Shown here in pieces: positions 60,357-64,000 of a stretch of 64,000 nucleotides of DNA. Position 1 is the stretch's first letter. Each line of letters begins with the position of its first letter. Origin of the DNA: Xylona heveae TC161 (taxonomy: Eukaryota; Ascomycota; Xylonomycetes; Xylonales; Xylonaceae); contig NW_017264205.1 in assembly GCF_001619985.1 (NCBI RefSeq), positions 558,001-622,000 of the forward strand. Reading direction: 5' to 3'. The position numbers and the translations under genes were made by a program. Under the pieces are notes generated by a model. The model was not told where the DNA came from and did not search any database. It saw only the letters and a list, made by a program, of their open reading frames with translations.

Positions 60357-62351
60357 CTATTTCTTTTCAGACAAGGAAACAGAAAGCTCTTCAGTAGGGG
60401 TTCCAGTCTCGACTCCTTCTACGACACCAATATCAGCCAGCTCCTCGCGGCGGAGGCCCTTCGTGTTCTTCACATTTTCGTGTGGCCACACAAGGTTCAA
60501 GAGGTAATAAATAACGAATGCGATGACGAAAGAGAGACACCAGCCAAGGTGTCCCAAGTTTTCGGCCGCAGTTGAAACTTTTGGACCAAGGGTGCCGACG
60601 AATCCTAATGTGAAAGTTAGCCAGATGAGTCTGCAATACAAGATGCAGTATACGAACCTGGGAAGGGGAGAGCAATAGCGACAATGTAGGCGATGAAGGC
60701 CTGAACGTTCCATCCTCCCTTGTACCAATAGTTCTCGTTGTTCTTGTTGCCGATATATAGAGACGGTATGAAGACGTTGCCACGAGATACAAGGTAGTAC
60801 TCGCAAATCATGATTGCAACAACTGGACCCATGAAAATACCATAGCCAGCAAGGAAAGTCACGAAGGTCGAGGCGGAGTACATGATTTTCCAGGGGCAGA
60901 CTGCGTAGCCCAAGAGGTGCACGATGGCTTGACCCCTGGTAATCGTCAAGTACTTGGGCCAGAGCATGGACGAATCGGCACCAAAAGGAATCATGTTTGC
61001 CGCGATGTTAGTTGCGAGAATAGAGATCATCCAGCAGCAAGCACATAAAAAGACGGCAAAGCGAACTTCGGGTCGCCAGTTGCGCTCCATGATCGCAGTC
61101 ATCAGGTCCCATTGGTTCCAAATGCTGGTACCCCATTTGTTGTTAACGGCCGAAGTGGCTAAGATACCGAGAGTAGCAGAAAGGGTGGTGAATACGGGGT
61201 TGACAATCTAGAGGATCAGATTGTCAGTTGATTTTCAAGACCAGGCCTCTTTTACCTTTTATGATTTATTTTTGATCCGAATTCGGAATAAGGCTTCTTA
61301 CCATCTGAGCCCAAGTGGGCGACTTGGTGGTCTTGGCCCAACGAGCAAGGTCAGGTTGGTTTGTGATCAAAGTTGCAGTATTTCCCATACCGCTATTGAT
61401 ACACCACATGAAGAACCAGCCAAACTGGCCGCCGGAAGGAGCGGAACCGTCATACAAGCTTCCAAGCTTACCCTTGGTGGTTGCCATGCAGTAAATGAAC
61501 AGACCGAGCATAGCCGGAAAGGAAATGGCAGACTTGAAGGAGAAGAAACCGCGCAGCTGGTATGGGCGTAAGAAGACAAAGGGAATATGGATCAACCAAA
61601 AGAGGAAAAAACCCAGCATTTGCTGAGTCGTGAAGCCCATGCTTTCCGGCATGCCGTTAGGGATATCGGTGTAGTGATGACCGAAAATGGCCTGAAGCAT
61701 GTTGGAGAGGTAGCTCGCACCGGTATAGACTTTGTGGCCAGTAAGTTCTTCTGCACAAGTTCAATTATAAAAACAAAAAGGTTCACAAGAACTTACGCTG
61801 CACAGCGTACCAAATGATGGCCAGGACTGCACGTGCTCCAACCGGATAATAGCTTCCCCACCTAAAGGAGGATTAGTATATGGCGGGAAATGAATATAGA
61901 GTACGGTTAAAATAATTGTTTGAGAGCAAGAGAAAACTCACATTCCATATACAGAACGAGCAACGCAAGGGTAACCAATGTGATAAGTCGAGGCGGCTTT
62001 AGAGTTGTACAGCATAGCTGTGGATGCAATCATTTGCGAGATAAAAATGACAACAATTGATTGCCACCAGTTCAAACCAATTCCAATCATGGAACTTCCA
62101 AGCGTCCAGTTGCCAAAGGAAAGGCCGAAATAATAGGTGCAATAATTGAACCAGTTCCAGTTTCGCTGCTCCGGAGGCGTCGGATCCAGGTCACGATTGG
62201 TCCATCGCGCCCGCTCAGGGTCTGTCTCATTGACAGACTCTGGGTTTTGAACATACTTCAAAAAGGCCTCTTTGCTGGAAAAGGCGTGACGAAAACCCGC
62301 CGCCTTTTCCTTGGCGGATTGTTGAAAATGAGAAATTTTGGCGGAGGCCAT
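60357..62351 (-). CDS. NCS1 family permease, Fur type (nucleobase/allantoin-like)
   Basis: Five exons (61942-62351, 61797-61861, 61302-61750, 60658-61207, 60357-60604) give 573 residues, the usual NCS1 length, with about 12 hydrophobic helices. The N-terminus carries RWTNRDLDPTPPEQRNWNWF, the cytosolic entry typical of fungal Fur transporters, then helix 1 with SSMIGIGLNWWQSI. Later family segments include SYYPVGARAVLAIIWYAVQ, the ITNQPDLARWAKTTKSPTWA loop and FMGPVVAIMICEYYLVSRGN. The fourth exon ends at an atypical GTTCGT donor. These are plasma-membrane H+ symporters for uracil, allantoin, uric acid, uridine or related compounds; sequence by eye does not settle which. The Glu-rich tail may carry endocytosis signals. 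Confidence 0.93.
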
Positions 62352-63941
62352 TTTCGTGTTCGATCGACCAGGGACAAAGAACGAAACGACACACTTGATG
62401 GAAAATGACCGACAACAGTATTGAATGTTTTCTCCATCTCGGCACCGACACTCTCAAGTACTTTAATACAAAAATGGTTCCTTTCGACCTTATCTCGTGA
62501 TCGCCGAAATGCCGCCGTTTATTGGGTCTCAGCTTCTCGAATGTCAGGGATCGTCGAGCCCTAATCCCTGGGGGACCCTCAGTGTTATCGCCATCCGTGG
62601 GTCACTCACGTGATTGGACCAGAGGTCGAACTATAGACAGGGGTGTCAATATTAATTGTAACCCCGAGCGCAGACTAGAAAAGCGAGGGCACGCGAGCAT
62701 GGTTGTAACGTCAGATCCTATCGCTGAAGATAAAAGTACTCTTCCATCTGCCTCTGTATGATACAGTACATGATTCTTACTGATTAGAAGTCTTCGCAAG
62801 GACACAAGCCTTCTTATCATGAAGGTTCGACAGCTTTCGGTGCAGAGATATGCGGATATCTTTCCAGATAAGTCTAGTAGATATGCAAGATATGCCTTTC
62901 GAGAGCTTCCACAAAAGATATAGATTGCTAACCGTGGGGAGCCCCCATACCCAACGGTACTAGCTTTTCGCCATGGGGCAACGAAATGGAACGATACCGG
63001 CACTCGAGAATCGCTGTGGCGCCCCGGCCTAGATGCTACCAACGCACCACGTAGCGCCTTCTCATGATACCAGTCACTAATGCATTGCCTCTGTAGGAGA
63101 AGACGATGATTGAAGGTGTATAGCCTTTGCCGCTTTATCAATTTATTCTTGACCGCCATGTGCCTTGATTGCCACTAAAACCAAGCGATTTTTTTTCCTT
63201 TGCCAAGACGCTGGTTCCAATTGGAGTATGCATAATCTCCACGCGGCAATCCTAGATGATAAACGTCTTGCGATATGTAATTTTGCGTTCAGTGCTATCA
63301 CCCTATATTGTATATCAGATTTGGAGCTGGTTATCACAATGCCATGATATCGTAGTAGAGTAATGAGAGCGCAGATTCTGCATTTTTCTTTCATGCAAAA
63401 AGGCTCGTACATGGTGTGGTGATATAGACGCAGTCTCCTTCGTGGACTACGGTCGCTCTTCTTTCTCTCTTTCTAATGTCTGAAGATTTTCCACTTCCAT
63501 TTTTCGATAGCTGAGAAATAGTTCAGCGTCAAGCTCTTGACGCGAATAAATGGAAAAATAAAGTAATTCCAACAATGACATTTCATCTAAATGAATCAGA
63601 CTCATGTCACCTGGAGCCGTTGGCTTACAGAATACTCTGGTTCAAGTGCATTTGTCTGCTGCCGACGTGGATGCCATGTTTACCAAAGAACTGAGATGCT
63701 TGACAAGTCATACGACTAAATGCCACGTCGAGGAACCGTCAGCGAACTGGATGTAAGTTGGTTCACGATCCCAAACCATTACGTTTGCTGATGAAAAATA
63801 GCCTACAGTCAGAAGCGATTGGACTATTACCAAATTCTCATACCTACTGGATAGCTTGAATGCCCTACTCCAGAAATGCGTTACCCTGTTCCTCAGCACT
63901 ACGATGGCGATGGATTGGCGTCCCCGCCATAGCTGAGTGGA
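62352..63941. other. Gene-free end of the window
   Basis: It starts with the permease promoter. A 185-codon minus frame (62602-63159) is the longest but shows no domain and a Arg/Ser/Leu-rich chance composition. No RNA gene was found. Confidence 0.45.
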
Positions 63942-63959
63942 CCCCCCCCCCCCCCGGGG
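63942..63959. repeat. C14G4 homopolymer pair
   Basis: Fourteen C followed directly by four G. Such runs are prone to sequencing error and to slippage; the exact length should not be trusted. Confidence 0.7.
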
Positions 63960-64000
63960 CAGGTCTGCGGTCGCCAAATCTCCATTCATTTGCGCTCCAG

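Noticed and set aside
62602-63159. 185-codon minus frame near the window end
   Set aside because: Arg/Ser/Leu-rich with no domain; it lies in the permease upstream region.
1-64000. tRNA genes, CRISPR arrays, retroelement or virus-like proteins, biosynthetic backbone genes
   Set aside because: I looked for T-loop strings, regular spaced repeats, reverse transcriptase or capsid motifs, and polyketide/peptide synthetase domains, and saw none I could support.

Overview
The window looks like nuclear DNA of a filamentous ascomycete, most likely a Eurotiomycete. Most recognisable genes are split by short introns of about 45-110 bases with GT...AG ends and CTAAC/CTGAC-like branch sites. The protein set (class I hydrophobin, Zn2Cys6 regulator, Fur-type NCS1 permease, NLR-like remains, Mlo3/Yra1, Tma46, Vps24, Sba1, Ost4, RPL26) is typical of these fungi. 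The class-level placement is an inference from protein flavour, not from a search.

Layout. 0-1.8 kb: AT-rich, RIP-like DNA holding a dead Tc1/mariner transposase. 1.8-3.8 kb: simple repeats. 3.8-5.1 kb (-): a Ser/Tyr/Pro-rich protein with a conserved unknown C-terminal domain. 7.9-8.8 kb (-): a cysteine-synthase-like PLP enzyme. 12.35-13.4 kb (-): a short-chain dehydrogenase-like protein. 14.3-30.0 kb: a dense housekeeping block with RPL26 (-), a very large AT-hook/C2H2 protein (+), OST4 (-), TMA46 (+), SBA1/p23 (-), VPS24 (+) and MLO3/YRA1 (+).

30-46.8 kb: gene-poor and accessory. It holds a decayed NACHT-ankyrin NLR gene, an AT-rich patch, two orphan coiled-coil ORFs, a minus-strand set of ORF fragments (35.8-41.2 kb) that may be one large multi-exon or decaying gene, and then about 5.6 kb without a recognisable gene. 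46.85-47.25 kb (+): a class I hydrophobin. 49.2-52.0 kb (-): a Zn2Cys6 transcription factor with about 4 kb of upstream DNA in which I see no gene. 56 kb (-): possible gene remains. 58.1-62.35 kb: a flavin monooxygenase (+) and an NCS1 permease (-) arranged tail to tail. The last 1.6 kb has no recognisable gene and ends in a C14G4 run.

How the genes relate. The housekeeping block covers translation and its control (RPL26, TMA46), N-glycosylation (OST4), Hsp90 folding (SBA1), endosomal sorting (VPS24) and mRNA export (MLO3). Its members are mostly divergent or convergent pairs sharing short intergenic DNA. The most noteworthy features are the 1,017-base intron inside the RRM of the Yra1 homologue with a last coding exon that is only the stop codon, the large AT-hook/zinc-finger protein with a CAGCAG tandem acceptor and a puzzling last junction, the SDR with Phe in place of the catalytic Tyr, and the unresolved accessory locus at 35.8-41.2 kb. 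Exon borders were read by eye from splice signals and reading frame.
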